Shown here piece after piece: positions 46,604 through 55,723 of a stretch of DNA of 64,000 bases. Position 1 is the stretch's first letter, and each line of letters begins with the position of its first letter. The notes beneath the pieces were generated by a model, which saw only the letters and a list, made by a program, of their open reading frames with translations, was not told the DNA's origin and ran no database searches. A program made the translations under genes and the position numbers. The stretch comes from Hyphomicrobiales bacterium (GTDB lineage Bacteria; Pseudomonadota; Alphaproteobacteria; Rhizobiales; Rhizobiaceae). The stretch covers positions 31,316 to 95,315 of the forward strand of contig UCKS01000001.1 in assembly GCA_900473045.1 (NCBI GenBank). The letters run 5' to 3'.

Positions 46604-47346
46604 TCAAGCTCTGACCTTCTCGCCCTGGCGCTGGAAGATATGGGTGAGGAACTGGTCCATCCAGGCGCGCAACGGCGCGTCATGGTCCATGCGGCCTTCC
46701 AGATGGGCGCGGCCGGCTTGCGCGCCGGGTAGCTCGAACCGGTGCGCGCCGTGCACGACCCAGCGGTGCATCATGACCCGCGTCAATTCCCCGTGGAACT
46801 GGATACCCAGGCGTTTTCGCCGTAGCGGAAGGCCTGGTTGGGATAGGTGGCGCCGGACGCGAGCAGTTCGGCACCCACCGGCAGGTCGAACCCTTCACGG
46901 TGAAACTGGTAAACCATTGGCGGCCATTCCATCAGCGCCTGGCCCTTTTCGGTGGCGTGCAGCGGATACCAGCCGATTTCCGTCTGGCCCTCGTGGTGCG
47001 GGCCGACCACGCCGCCGAGATGGCGCACCAGCATCTGGGCACCGAGACAGATGCCGAGGAAGGGCTTGTTTTCAGTGAGTGGTACGGAGAGCCAGTCGAT
47101 CTCGCGGCGGACATGGTCCTCATCGTCATTGGCGCTCATCGGCCCGCCGAAGACGACGGCGCCGGCATGCCCATCCAGCGTCGCGGGCAGGAGATCGCCC
47201 AGCACCGGGCGGCGGATATCGAGGCTCAGGCCCTTTTCCAGCAACAGATGTCCGACGCGGCCGGGGCTGGAGCGTTCCTGATGCAGGACGATCAGGACCG
47301 GCTTGCCGGTATTGCGCCTAGAATAGGTACGGTCGTCGAAAAGCAT
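46604..47346 (-). pseudogene. Class I glutamine amidotransferase, frameshifted near its 3' end
   Basis: A glutamine amidotransferase-like protein (GMP-synthase-like GATase1 group) starts at 47346 and carries the nucleophile motif GICLGAQML (Cys100). After YGENAW the frame shifts: reading continues VSSSTGN and stops at 46783. In the neighbouring frame the expected GIQFHGELTRVMMHRW and the remaining C terminus run on to 46604. One missing C in the plus-strand run at 46806-46808 explains it. The catalytic His of QFHGE is therefore lost. It is a true mutation or a sequencing error; its start abuts the TerB gene. Confidence 0.85.
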
Positions 47347-47347
47347 G

Positions 47348-47833
47348 TCACTTTTCCTGTTGCGCGGTGGCCTCCTCCACGACGTCGAGCTTGGCGGCCA
47401 CCTCCTGCCGCTTGATGATCCTGTCCCTGCCGGACACGCCCAACAGATCGGCGATCCGCCAAATGACGTGATCCTCCATCTCGCTGCGCCTGCCATCGGC
47501 ATAGACGATTTCCCACAGCATGCCGATCAGGTCTATCCGCTGCTCTTCGGAAAAATGTCGCTTGATGTCGGAGGTGAAGCGGAAGAAGTCGATGGCCTGA
47601 CTTTCGGCGGTCTCGCCGGCAGCGATCAGTGCGTCAAGCGACGCATCATCCAGCTGGTAATGATCCTTGACCATCGAGCGCACTTTTTTGCGCTCCTTTT
47701 CATGGACCTCGCCATCGGCCTCCATCACCTGGATGCAGAGTGCGGCAATGGCGATGCGGGGATCGCCGGGCTCGATAACAGCTGTTCCGCTGCCGGTCAG
47801 GCCGTCGAGGAAAGTTCGGAAACGTTCAAACAT
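47348..47833 (-). CDS. TerB-family protein
   Basis: Soluble, mostly helical protein of 161 residues with the TerB (tellurite-resistance/DjlA-like) domain: AIAALCIQVMEADGEVHEKERKKVRSMV and IGMLWEIVYADGRRSEMEDHVIWRIADLLGV each contain the acidic DGxxxxxE motifs that can bind metal. The C-terminal stretch is charged. Function unproven. The stop lies 1 base before the amidotransferase start, so the pair is likely one operon. Confidence 0.87.
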   Translation of the reverse strand: MFERFRTFLDGLTGSGTAVIEPGDPRIAIAALCIQVMEADGEVHEKERKKVRSMVKDHYQLDDASLDALIAAGETAESQAIDFFRFTSDIKRHFSEEQRIDLIGMLWEIVYADGRRSEMEDHVIWRIADLLGVSGRDRIIKRQEVAAKLDVVEEATAQQEK

Positions 47834-47862
47834 GGTGTTCCGTCAAAGATCGGGGTTGCGTC

Positions 47863-49557
47863 TCAAAACAGGCGAAATGTAGACTTTTCCAAAGGCTTGC
47901 TGGCGCCTTCGCGAACGCCGGGATCGTCCGGCGGGCGGCCGAAGAAGGGCTCGACGACCGTCTCCACTGGCTTGGCGTCTGCAGCTTTGCCGTCGCCAAC
48001 CTTGGCCGGGACCGGCTTTGGCTCCGCCTTCACCGTCTGCGGGACGATGACCGATTCGCTTGGGGTCGGAACGGCGATGGTCCTGACCACGGGCTCTTCC
48101 GGTTTTTCCTCGACTTCGATGATGTGGCCATGGACGTCGCTGGGCAAAGTGGAGGTCACGTCCTGTTCCGGCTGCGGTTCGGGACGTTGATGGACGATGG
48201 CCACCGGTGGCAGGCTGCGGATCGCTTCATCGGCGGTATCCGGCGTTCCCTCCTCGATGGAGCCGGCGATCTGGGAGACCGGCTGTTTCCATTCGAACGC
48301 ATCGAGGCGGCCGCTGACCGGCGAGACCGGCAGCCATTCGGGAGCGGTGACGCCATCTGCGGTCCAGGCGGGATCGCGCGGGCTTTTCAGCGCCTGGTTT
48401 ATCCAGTGGCGGATGCGGCCGTCATCGTTGGTATCGGCCTCCTCGATATCGGCGAGCAGCAGAAAGACGCTCTCGCTCGGCTGGATGCGGGCGGCGGCTT
48501 CCGCCTTGGCGCGGGCGAGCGGCAGCTGACGGGCTTCAAGCGCGCTTTCTGCAACAGCAGCGAGAGCCACCGGGTTGTTGGGACGCAGCGCCTCGAGCTT
48601 GTTGGCGCGCTTCAGCCGGTCGGTGGCCGAATCTCCGCTGCGGGCGCGGACATAGAGCTTGGCGACCTCCGGATGCGGGTCCTGCTTCCAGAGTTTTTCC
48701 AGGATGGCGGCGCCCTTGCGCAGGTTGTCCTCGCGAAACAGCGCCTTGGCGGCGATCAGGCCGGCGGGGACCAGATCCTCGGCAAGCTTCAAGGCCGCCT
48801 GCGCATCGTCGCGGGCGCCCTTCGGATCGGCTTCGAGCTTTTCAGCGGCGCGAGCGGTCAGAAGTACGGCCTTCTTGCGGTCGGCTTCCTTGCGTTCGAT
48901 GACATGCGCCGTGCGGCTCTGGTCGAGCAGTCGGATGGCTTCATCCCACTGGCCAGTCTGGCTGCGGTAATCGAGAGCGGCCAGCGTTGCCCAGGGCAGG
49001 TGCGGCGCCTTGTCGGCGGCGCGCTCGGCATATTGGCGGGCGGCTTCATTGGCGCCCAGCCGCTTGGCTTCCAGATAGAGACCGCGCAGTCCGAGTTCGC
49101 GGGTTTCCGGATCGTCGGCCATCAGCTCGAATTTCTTGCGGGCGTCGTCGTATTTGCCTTCGATCAGTGCCGTCTGGGCTTCGAGCAGATGGATCAGCGG
49201 CTCCTGGTCGGCGCTTAGTAATCCATGGGTGCGGGCGGTCATCTTGCGGGCAAGGGCACTATCGCCGGCACCGGCGGCGATCAGGCCGGTCGAGAGCGCC
49301 TGATAGCCCCGGTCGCGTTTGCGGGCGCGGAAATAGCGGGAGATTGAATGTGGGGACAGCCAGACGACACGGATGAACCAGACGACGATCAGGATGGCGG
49401 CGATGAGAGAGGCCAGCAGTGTTGCCGCCACCATCAGGCTCATCTCGATGCGGCTCCCCTGCCAGATCAGCGACAGTTCGCCTGGGCGATCGGCCAGCCA
49501 GGCAAAGCCTGCGCCAAGGGCAAGGACGACGAGAACATAGAACAGAATACGGATCAT
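47863..49557 (-). CDS. hemY: HemY-like TPR membrane protein
   Basis: Inner-membrane protein of 564 residues (HemY N-terminal family, of the hemCDXY type, not protoporphyrinogen oxidase). Two membrane segments (about 3-18 and 40-65) are followed by TPR-like helices (about 100-400). The last 150 residues are Pro/Glu-rich and probably disordered. It sits directly downstream of the mitofilin gene and hemD in the usual alphaproteobacterial order. The biochemical role is not settled. Confidence 0.9.
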   Translation of the reverse strand: MIRILFYVLVVLALGAGFAWLADRPGELSLIWQGSRIEMSLMVAATLLASLIAAILIVVWFIRVVWLSPHSISRYFRARKRDRGYQALSTGLIAAGAGDSALARKMTARTHGLLSADQEPLIHLLEAQTALIEGKYDDARKKFELMADDPETRELGLRGLYLEAKRLGANEAARQYAERAADKAPHLPWATLAALDYRSQTGQWDEAIRLLDQSRTAHVIERKEADRKKAVLLTARAAEKLEADPKGARDDAQAALKLAEDLVPAGLIAAKALFREDNLRKGAAILEKLWKQDPHPEVAKLYVRARSGDSATDRLKRANKLEALRPNNPVALAAVAESALEARQLPLARAKAEAAARIQPSESVFLLLADIEEADTNDDGRIRHWINQALKSPRDPAWTADGVTAPEWLPVSPVSGRLDAFEWKQPVSQIAGSIEEGTPDTADEAIRSLPPVAIVHQRPEPQPEQDVTSTLPSDVHGHIIEVEEKPEEPVVRTIAVPTPSESVIVPQTVKAEPKPVPAKVGDGKAADAKPVETVVEPFFGRPPDDPGVREGASKPLEKSTFRLF

Positions 49558-49567
49558 GAACTCTTCC

Positions 49568-50842
49568 TTAGCCCTGGTTGGCCGTCATGGCGCCGGCAAC
49601 GGTGGCGTCGATCAGACCCTCGACGCGGATGCGCTGGTCCAGCTTGGTCTTGAAATCGGTTCCGGCGGCCTTGGCGGGCTCCGGCAGCGTGTCCCATTCC
49701 AGGCTTGCGCCCTTCAGGTCGCCATTGGTGAGCTTGTCCTCGATACGGGCAACGACGGCTTCCGGGCCTTCGCCCTCGACGCTGCCGACCGGGCGGACGC
49801 GAATGGCCGAGGAGGCGCTGTCCATCAGGCGGGAGAAAACGCCCTGGTTGGGATCGCTGTGCTGGGTTGCCTCCAGCATCGCATCGGCCACGGCCGGGAA
49901 GTCGCGCAGCAGATCAGCGCGCGGGGCGATGCCGGTTCTGGCATCATCGGCAAGGCCGCTGACGGCCGGGTCGGTGGCGGCAATGCTTTTCAGCGCGTCG
50001 AGTTCGGCGAGAAACGGTCCGCCGCGATCGATCGCCGTCTTCAACGCCGTGACGGCGACAGCGCGGGCCAGTTGCACATCGCTTGCCGGCTCATCAATCT
50101 TCTTTTCGGCGGCATCGAGGCGGGTCGAAAGCTCGGATTTTGCCGCTTCGGTCGATTGCTGCGCATCGGCCAGCGCCGATTTCAGCGTGGCAATCTCGCC
50201 GGTCAGGTTGGCAATCTGGGCATCGAGGCCCGAGACGTCGGCCGCCGCGCCATTACCGGCTTCCGCCGTCTTCTTTTCAAGCTCAGCGATGCGGGTTTCC
50301 AGCGGGCCGAGATCGGCGGTCGCCTGCGGTGCCGGGGCTGCAGCGAGCTGCGCCTTGAGGGCTTCGATATCGCTGGCGAGGCTCTGTTCGACGGCTGTGT
50401 TGCTGGCGGCCGGACCAAGCGAGGGTATGATACCAGCATATTGCAGGCCGCCTGCGCCGAGAAGCGCGATCAGGCCACCGAAAATACCGGCAGCGAGGGC
50501 GCCGGAATTGGAAGTGCGGTGCTGGGTAGGGTAAATCGGCCTTGCCGGTTCTTCGGCGGCGGTTGCAGCCGAGATTGGCTCTTCGGCAAAGGCCGCAGCG
50601 CCGGCTTCGGCGCGTGCGTCTTCCGCTTCCGATTTTCCGGTATCTGCGTCGGACATGTCGGCGCGCACCGTTTCATCGGTTTCGCCTGCGCGGATGTCCG
50701 TTGGTTCGTCGATGGAAGCTTCGCGCTCTGCGGCAGCGGCACTTTGATCGGATCCTTCCGCCGGCACCGCGGTGGCATCCAGGTCGATCGTCAACGGCTC
50801 CTGATCGGACTTTGAGCGGCGCGGAGGGTTTTCCGGTCCCAT
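49568..50842 (-). CDS. Mitofilin/Mic60-family inner-membrane protein
   Basis: Protein of 424 residues of the bacterial mitofilin (COG4223) family, an ancestor-like relative of mitochondrial Mic60. A long acidic cytoplasmic N terminus (about 1-105) precedes one membrane segment (ALAAGIFGGLIALLGAGGLQYAG), a coiled coil (about 155-230), and the C-terminal mitofilin domain (DALKSIAATDPAVSGLAD to ARIEDKLTNGDLKGASLEW). Mic60 relatives bend inner membranes. Placed between hemD and hemY, the standard alphaproteobacterial context. Confidence 0.88.
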   Translation of the reverse strand: MGPENPPRRSKSDQEPLTIDLDATAVPAEGSDQSAAAAEREASIDEPTDIRAGETDETVRADMSDADTGKSEAEDARAEAGAAAFAEEPISAATAAEEPARPIYPTQHRTSNSGALAAGIFGGLIALLGAGGLQYAGIIPSLGPAASNTAVEQSLASDIEALKAQLAAAPAPQATADLGPLETRIAELEKKTAEAGNGAAADVSGLDAQIANLTGEIATLKSALADAQQSTEAAKSELSTRLDAAEKKIDEPASDVQLARAVAVTALKTAIDRGGPFLAELDALKSIAATDPAVSGLADDARTGIAPRADLLRDFPAVADAMLEATQHSDPNQGVFSRLMDSASSAIRVRPVGSVEGEGPEAVVARIEDKLTNGDLKGASLEWDTLPEPAKAAGTDFKTKLDQRIRVEGLIDATVAGAMTANQG

Positions 50843-50972
50843 GATGATCTCTTTCCGTTATCGCATGAACTTGACGTACTGTCTTAAACCTAGACATGCG
50901 GCAGGGATAGGGAAAGCCCCCAAGCGACAATTCCTTGACTGCGGTTGGATGGATGTTGGTTCGGTGAACCGG

Positions 50973-51683
50973 TCAGAGCAGAGCGAGCAGTGCCTCTTCC
51001 GACGGCTCTGCGGCAATGGAGACCGGCCCGAAACCGTGGGGGATGGCATTTGCGACGTGCTGGCTCAGGCACAGAAGACGCATGCCGGACATCCTGTGTG
51101 CGGTTTGTGGAGACAGAAGCGCGAAAAAATGCCGTGCGGTTTCGTGCGAATAGAGCAGAACGAGGTCCGGGATGGGCGGCTGCAGCAGCTGTTCGACGGC
51201 TTCAGGTGCATGGGCAATTGCGGACATCCGGTAGGTTTCGGCAGTATGGCAGGCGATGCCTGCGGCTTGCAATCCGGCCTCGAAGGAGGGAGAGCGCGGC
51301 CAGCCCGCGAGATAGACCAGTCCATCTGTGAGGCCTGTCGATGCGTTTGCCGCGATCCTGGCCAGGGAGACCCCGGTGCCTGAGCCAGTCACGACTGACT
51401 GGAACCCCATCTGCCGTGCCGCCTGAGCGGTTGCCGGGCCGACGCAATAGACGGTTGTTTGCAGATGCGGCGCCAGTTGCGCCTTGTAGGGCGCAAGGGC
51501 ACGAAACACCTCGGCACTGGTGACGGCAATGGCGCTGTGGCGATGGGCCAGCGCGTCCAATGCTGCGTGCGGCTGGTGGGTGGCTTCCATGACCGGCAGC
51601 ACGACAGTCTGGTGTCCCATTGCTTTCAGCCTTGCCGCCGTTGCCGCCGCCGAAGGCTGAGGCCGGGTAACAAGAATGCGCAT
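50973..51683 (-). CDS. hemD: Uroporphyrinogen-III synthase HemD
   Basis: Closes and inverts ring D of hydroxymethylbilane to uroporphyrinogen III. The protein has 236 residues and the two-domain HemD pattern: ILVTRPQPSAAATAARLKAMGH at the N terminus, AIAVTSAEVFRALAP, TVYCVGPATAQAARQMGF, and LVYLAGWPRSPSFEAGL. HemD sequences are poorly conserved, so context with hemC 3 bases upstream is important. A gap of 130 bases separates it from the mitofilin gene. Confidence 0.92.
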   Translation of the reverse strand: MRILVTRPQPSAAATAARLKAMGHQTVVLPVMEATHQPHAALDALAHRHSAIAVTSAEVFRALAPYKAQLAPHLQTTVYCVGPATAQAARQMGFQSVVTGSGTGVSLARIAANASTGLTDGLVYLAGWPRSPSFEAGLQAAGIACHTAETYRMSAIAHAPEAVEQLLQPPIPDLVLLYSHETARHFFALLSPQTAHRMSGMRLLCLSQHVANAIPHGFGPVSIAAEPSEEALLALL

Positions 51684-51686
51684 GTT

Positions 51687-52616
51687 TTAGGTCCAGCTCG
51701 AAAAGAAATCCGGCCCCGCATCGATGCGGATATCGTCGCCGGCCTTGGCGCCGAGTTGTTCGGCATCGGACGCCTTGCCCTCGGTCGACACGCGAAAATA
51801 TTCGCTGCCGTCCGGGGTGAGGACCATGCCGGAAAAGCGAACAGTATCGCCGTCTGAGACTGCGTAGCCGGCAATAGGCGTGCGGCAGGAGCCGTCGAGC
51901 GTTGCCAGGAATGCCCGTTCGCAGGTCACGGCTTCATGGGTTCTCACATCATTGACCGCTTCGAGCAGCGCATTGACCTTGGCGTCGCCAAGGCGGCTCT
52001 CGATACAGATGGCGCCCTGCGCCGGTGCCGGCGGAAAGGTTTCCGGGTCGAGCAGCTCGGTCGGAACGTCGTCTTTGCCCAGACGCTTCAGGCCCGCGAA
52101 GGCGAGCAGGGTCGCGTCGACCTGGCCTTCCGCCAGTTTCCGGAGCCTTGTATCGACGAGGCCGCGATAGGTGATGACGTTGATGTCCGGGCGCAGGCGC
52201 TTGATCAGCGCCTGCCGGCGCAGCGACGATGAGCCGATGGTGGCGCCCTGAGGCAGGTCGAGCAGCTTTGCGGCGGTGCGGCCGACAAAGGCGTCGCGGG
52301 CGTCTTCGCGTGGCAGATAGGCGGAGAGGAACAGGCCTGTCGGCAGCTTCGTCGGCATGTCCTTGGAGGAGTGCACGGCAAAATCCAGCCCGCCGGAGGT
52401 GAGCATATCCTCGAGTTCCTGGGTGAAAAGGCCCTTGCCGCCGATTTCCGACAGCGAGCGGTCGGTGATCCGGTCGCCCATGGTCGACAGCACGACGATC
52501 TCGAACATTTCGGCCGGCAGGCCATGCGCCGCCATCAGCCGGTCCCGTGTTTCATGGGCCTGCGCCAGCGCGAGCGGGCTGCCCCGCGTGCCGATCCGGA
52601 AAGGTTTTGTTTGCAT
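51687..52616 (-). CDS. hemC: Porphobilinogen deaminase HemC
   Basis: Polymerises four porphobilinogens into hydroxymethylbilane. The protein has 309 residues, with [14 protein letters not shown] at the N terminus, VHSSKDMPT (81-89), the substrate-arginine segment [11 protein letters not shown], and the dipyrromethane-attachment Cys244 in [12 protein letters not shown]. Start 52616 fits the family; the frame is open to 52712. Divergent from tsaD with 76 bases between starts. Confidence 0.95.
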   Translation of the reverse strand: MQTKPFRIGTRGSPLALAQAHETRDRLMAAHGLPAEMFEIVVLSTMGDRITDRSLSEIGGKGLFTQELEDMLTSGGLDFAVHSSKDMPTKLPTGLFLSAYLPREDARDAFVGRTAAKLLDLPQGATIGSSSLRRQALIKRLRPDINVITYRGLVDTRLRKLAEGQVDATLLAFAGLKRLGKDDVPTELLDPETFPPAPAQGAICIESRLGDAKVNALLEAVNDVRTHEAVTCERAFLATLDGSCRTPIAGYAVSDGDTVRFSGMVLTPDGSEYFRVSTEGKASDAEQLGAKAGDDIRIDAGPDFFSSWT

Positions 52617-52692
52617 CCACTGCGATCCGTTGTTACCGGAGTTCCGTGTAACCGCCTTTCCCCGTGACCGCAATATTCGAGTAAACCAGCCC

Positions 52693-53790
52693 ATGTCCGC
52701 CCGCCTGCGCATTCTCGGTATCGAAACAAGCTGCGACGAAACCGCCGCTTCCGTCGTATCGCGCGATGAAAACGGCCAGGGCGAAATCCTGGGCGATGTG
52801 GTTCTCAGCCAGCTGGAAGAGCACAGCGCCTATGGCGGCGTCGTGCCCGAGATCGCCGCGCGCGCCCATGTCGAGGCGTTGGATACCCTGATCGAGGAGG
52901 CGCTTTTGCGCGCCGGCGTGACGCTTTCGGATATCGATGCGATCGCCGCCACCAGCGGTCCGGGCCTGATCGGCGGCCTGCTGGTCGGCCTGATGACCGG
53001 CAAGGCGATGGCGCGCGCGTCGGGAAAGCCGCTTTATGCCGTCAACCATCTGGAAGGCCATGCGCTGACGGCGCGGCTGACCGATGGGCTGGACTTTCCC
53101 TATCTGATGCTGCTGGTTTCCGGTGGCCATACGCAGCTCATTCTGGTCAAAGACGTTGGCGTCTACGAGCGCTGGGGCACGACCATCGACGATGCGCTGG
53201 GCGAAGCCTTCGACAAGACGGCGAAGCTCCTGGGCCTGCCTTATCCGGGTGGCCCGGCGGTCGAACGTGCGGCAAAAGGTGGCAACCCGGAACGGTTTTC
53301 CTTTCCGCGGCCGCTGGTCGGCGAAGCGCGGCTTGATTTTTCTTTTTCCGGCCTGAAGACGGCCGTTCGCCAGGCCGCGCAGTCGATCGCGCCGGTGACC
53401 GAGCAGGATATCGCCGATATCTGCGCCTCCTTCCAGAGGGCGATCTCGCGCACGCTGAAGGATCGTATCGGCCGGGGGCTTGCCCGTTTCAAGGAGCAAT
53501 TCGGTGTTACGGTCGAGCATCCGGCGCTGGTCGTGGCCGGTGGCGTTGCGGCCAACCAGGCGCTTCGGGCAACGCTGCAGGAACTCTGCGACAAGAACGG
53601 TTTCCGCTTCATCGCGCCGCCGCTGCAGCTGTGCACTGACAATGCGGCGATGATCGCCTGGGCAGGCGCCGAGCGCATGGCGGCGGGATTGCCGGCCGAC
53701 GACCTCGATGTGGCGCCGCGTTCGCGCTGGCCTCTGGATGCGGACGCGAAAGCCCTGATCGGGTTTGGCAAGCGGGGGGCAAAGGCGTGA
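52693..53790 (+). CDS. tsaD: tRNA threonylcarbamoyladenosine transferase TsaD
   Basis: Transfers the threonylcarbamoyl group to A37 of ANN-decoding tRNAs with TsaB and TsaE. Length is 365 residues. Motifs include [27 protein letters not shown], and metal ligands His119 and His123 in [13 protein letters not shown], then VSGGHTQLI. The start at 52693 follows the family. It overlaps gpsA by one base. Its product is the substrate context of MtaB, encoded about 26 kb away. Confidence 0.96.
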   Translation: MSARLRILGIETSCDETAASVVSRDENGQGEILGDVVLSQLEEHSAYGGVVPEIAARAHVEALDTLIEEALLRAGVTLSDIDAIAATSGPGLIGGLLVGLMTGKAMARASGKPLYAVNHLEGHALTARLTDGLDFPYLMLLVSGGHTQLILVKDVGVYERWGTTIDDALGEAFDKTAKLLGLPYPGGPAVERAAKGGNPERFSFPRPLVGEARLDFSFSGLKTAVRQAAQSIAPVTEQDIADICASFQRAISRTLKDRIGRGLARFKEQFGVTVEHPALVVAGGVAANQALRATLQELCDKNGFRFIAPPLQLCTDNAAMIAWAGAERMAAGLPADDLDVAPRSRWPLDADAKALIGFGKRGAKA

Positions 53791-54788
53791 TGGCGGACGT
53801 CATGAATACGGATCGTATCGTCGTTGTCGGGTCCGGGGCTTTCGGAACGGCGCTGGCGGCTGTAGCGGCCGCCTCCGGCAAGGTACCGGTGACGCTGCTG
53901 ACCCGCCGCGAGAGCATTGTTGAGGAATTCAGGCAAACCGGACGCAACGACAGCGCGCTGCCGGGCATCGACCTGCCGGAAACGCTCAGTGTTTCCGATG
54001 ACCCGACGGTACTTGAAGGCGCCGGTATCGTTCTCTTTGCCATGCCGTCGCAGGCGCAGCGCGAGGCCGGGCGTTCGTTGCATGGTTTCATCGGCAAGGG
54101 TGCCGACGTGGTGATCTGCGCTAAGGGCATGGAGCGGGCGAGCGGCCGGTTGCTGACCGATGTTGTCGAGGAAGAATTGCACCTGCAGAATGTCGCAGTG
54201 CTCTCCGGCCCGGGTTTCGCCGCCGATATTGCCAAGGGACTGCCGACGGCGATGGTGATCGCGGCCGGGAGCGTCGAGCGTGCCGCCGTATTGGCCGAGG
54301 CGCTGTCCAGTGCGACGTTCCGTCTCTATCCCTCGGCCGACCGTATTGGCGTGCAGCTTGGCGGCGCGTTGAAGAACGTGCTGGCGATCGCCTGTGGCAT
54401 TGTGGAGGGCGCAGGGCTTGGCGATTCGGCCCGGGCGGCTCTGATTTCGCGCGGACTGGCCGAAATGTCGCGTTTCGTGGCCGTGCGTGGCGGCGAGGCC
54501 GATACCGTTCGTGGCCTGTCGGGTCTGGGTGATCTGGTGCTGACGGCAACCAGCCATCAGTCGCGCAATCTGCGCTACGGCATTGCGCTTGGCCAGAGCG
54601 GCAGTGCCAGGGGGCATTCGGGCGAACTGGTCGAAGGCGCGTTTGCAGCCTCTGTCGCAGCCGATGTCGCCCGAAAGCTTGGCGTCGATATGCCGGTGAC
54701 GGAAGCGGTGGCTGCGATCATCGATGGAAAGATGGATGTGAGAACGGCGCTGGAACAGCTGATGTCCCGGCCGATCACGCAGGAATAA
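53790..54788 (+). CDS. gpsA: Glycerol-3-phosphate dehydrogenase [NAD(P)+] GpsA
   Basis: Makes sn-glycerol-3-phosphate for phospholipids. Length is 332 residues. The nucleotide-binding motif is [13 protein letters not shown] (about 11-23), and the catalytic-domain segments are [34 protein letters not shown] and [19 protein letters not shown]. The ATG overlaps the tsaD stop (TGATG), indicating translational coupling; a GTG at 53787 is in frame as well. Confidence 0.95.
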   Translation: MADVMNTDRIVVVGSGAFGTALAAVAAASGKVPVTLLTRRESIVEEFRQTGRNDSALPGIDLPETLSVSDDPTVLEGAGIVLFAMPSQAQREAGRSLHGFIGKGADVVICAKGMERASGRLLTDVVEEELHLQNVAVLSGPGFAADIAKGLPTAMVIAAGSVERAAVLAEALSSATFRLYPSADRIGVQLGGALKNVLAIACGIVEGAGLGDSARAALISRGLAEMSRFVAVRGGEADTVRGLSGLGDLVLTATSHQSRNLRYGIALGQSGSARGHSGELVEGAFAASVAADVARKLGVDMPVTEAVAAIIDGKMDVRTALEQLMSRPITQE

Positions 54789-54806
54789 ATCAACAAGGAG
54801 AACACC

Positions 54807-55100
54807 ATGCTGTTTGCGGTTCTGTGCACGGACAAGCCGAATGCCCTGCAGGTGCGGATGGACGCCCGTCCTGAGCACGTCGCGTTTCTGAACGATCTCA
54901 ACGCCAAGGGTACGCTGGCCTTTGCCGGTCCGTTCCTCGACGATGCCGGCAAGCCGAACGGCAGTCTGGTGGTCATCCAGGCGGAGACGATCGATGACGC
55001 GCGGGCGATCGCGGACGCCGATCCCTATGCCAAGGCCGGCCTGTTTGCCAATGTCGATATCAAGCCCTGGAACTGGGTCTTCAACAAGCCGGAGGCTTGA
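54807..55100 (+). CDS. YciI family protein
   Basis: Small dimeric ferredoxin-like-fold protein of 97 residues. It carries the YciI pattern: FAVLCTDKPNALQVRMDARPEHVAFL, GPFLDDAGKPNGSLVVIQAETIDDAR and DADPYAKAGLFANVDIKPWNWV, including the conserved His and Asp-Pro-Tyr. The reaction is unknown. It follows gpsA by 18 bases with GGAG before the start and is in the tsaD-gpsA-yciI-EVE run. Confidence 0.9.
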   Translation: MLFAVLCTDKPNALQVRMDARPEHVAFLNDLNAKGTLAFAGPFLDDAGKPNGSLVVIQAETIDDARAIADADPYAKAGLFANVDIKPWNWVFNKPEA

Positions 55101-55102
55101 GC

Positions 55103-55534
55103 GTGGGGTACTGGCTGTACAAATCCGAACCGTTCAAATGGTCTTGGCAGATGCAGAAGGACGCGGGGGCCAAAGGGACCGAATGGACAGGCGTGCGCAA
55201 CTATCTGGCGCGCAACAACATGCGGGCGATGCAGATCGGCGACAAGGGCTTCTTCTACCACTCGAACGAGGGGCTGGAGATCGTCGGCATCACCGAGGTC
55301 TGCGCGCTGTCGCACCCGGATTCCACCGCTGAGGGCGATCCGAAATGGGACTGCGTCGATATCCGCGCCGTCTGCGACCTGCCGACCCCGATTTCGCTGA
55401 AGGACATCAAGGCCAATCCGGCATTCGAGAAGATGGCCCTGGTGACGTCGATGCGGCTGTCGGTGCAGCCGGTCACAGAGGAAGAGTATCTGGAGATCTG
55501 CCGGCTCGGCGGGCTGGACAAGCCGCCGCGGTGA
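55103..55534 (+). CDS. EVE-domain protein
   Basis: Protein of 143 residues consisting of one EVE domain (PUA-like fold): YWLYKSEPFKWSWQMQ, GVRNYLARNNMRAMQIGDKGFFYHSNE, and MRLSVQPVTEEEYLEICRLGG. EVE domains are thought to read modified bases in nucleic acids; the target here is unknown. I prefer the GTG at 55103 with GGAGG seven bases upstream, though a TTG at 55097 overlapping the yciI stop is possible. A RIME repeat starts directly after the stop. Confidence 0.88.
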   Translation: MGYWLYKSEPFKWSWQMQKDAGAKGTEWTGVRNYLARNNMRAMQIGDKGFFYHSNEGLEIVGITEVCALSHPDSTAEGDPKWDCVDIRAVCDLPTPISLKDIKANPAFEKMALVTSMRLSVQPVTEEEYLEICRLGGLDKPPR

Positions 55535-55678
55535 TCTCCCTCTTCTCCCCAGCGGGGAGAAGTGCCGAGCTGAGGCGAGGCGATGAGGGGGGCTTCGGCG
55601 AAGCCGGAGCCAAAGAACTTTCCTTCGGCCCCCTCATCCGGCCCTACGGCCCACCTTCTCCCCGCTGGGGAGAAGAGG
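55535..55678. repeat. RIME-type palindromic repeat after the EVE gene
   Basis: Full-length element of about 145 bases. A TTCTCCCCAGCGGGGAGAA hairpin lies at its left end, a GAGGGGGGC / GCCCCCTC pair surrounds the centre, and a TTCTCCCCGCTGGGGAGAA hairpin forms the right end. It matches the element at 22186-22330 in layout and in the CCCTCATCCGGCCC segment. Confidence 0.85.
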
Positions 55679-55723
55679 TGCCTTCAACCTTGGCCAATCA
55701 TCAACCGGAAGCCAGACTACCCG

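Noticed and set aside
46604..46786. A separate 60-codon gene after the amidotransferase
   Set aside because: Its sequence is the out-of-frame C terminus of the amidotransferase, so it was merged into the frameshifted gene.
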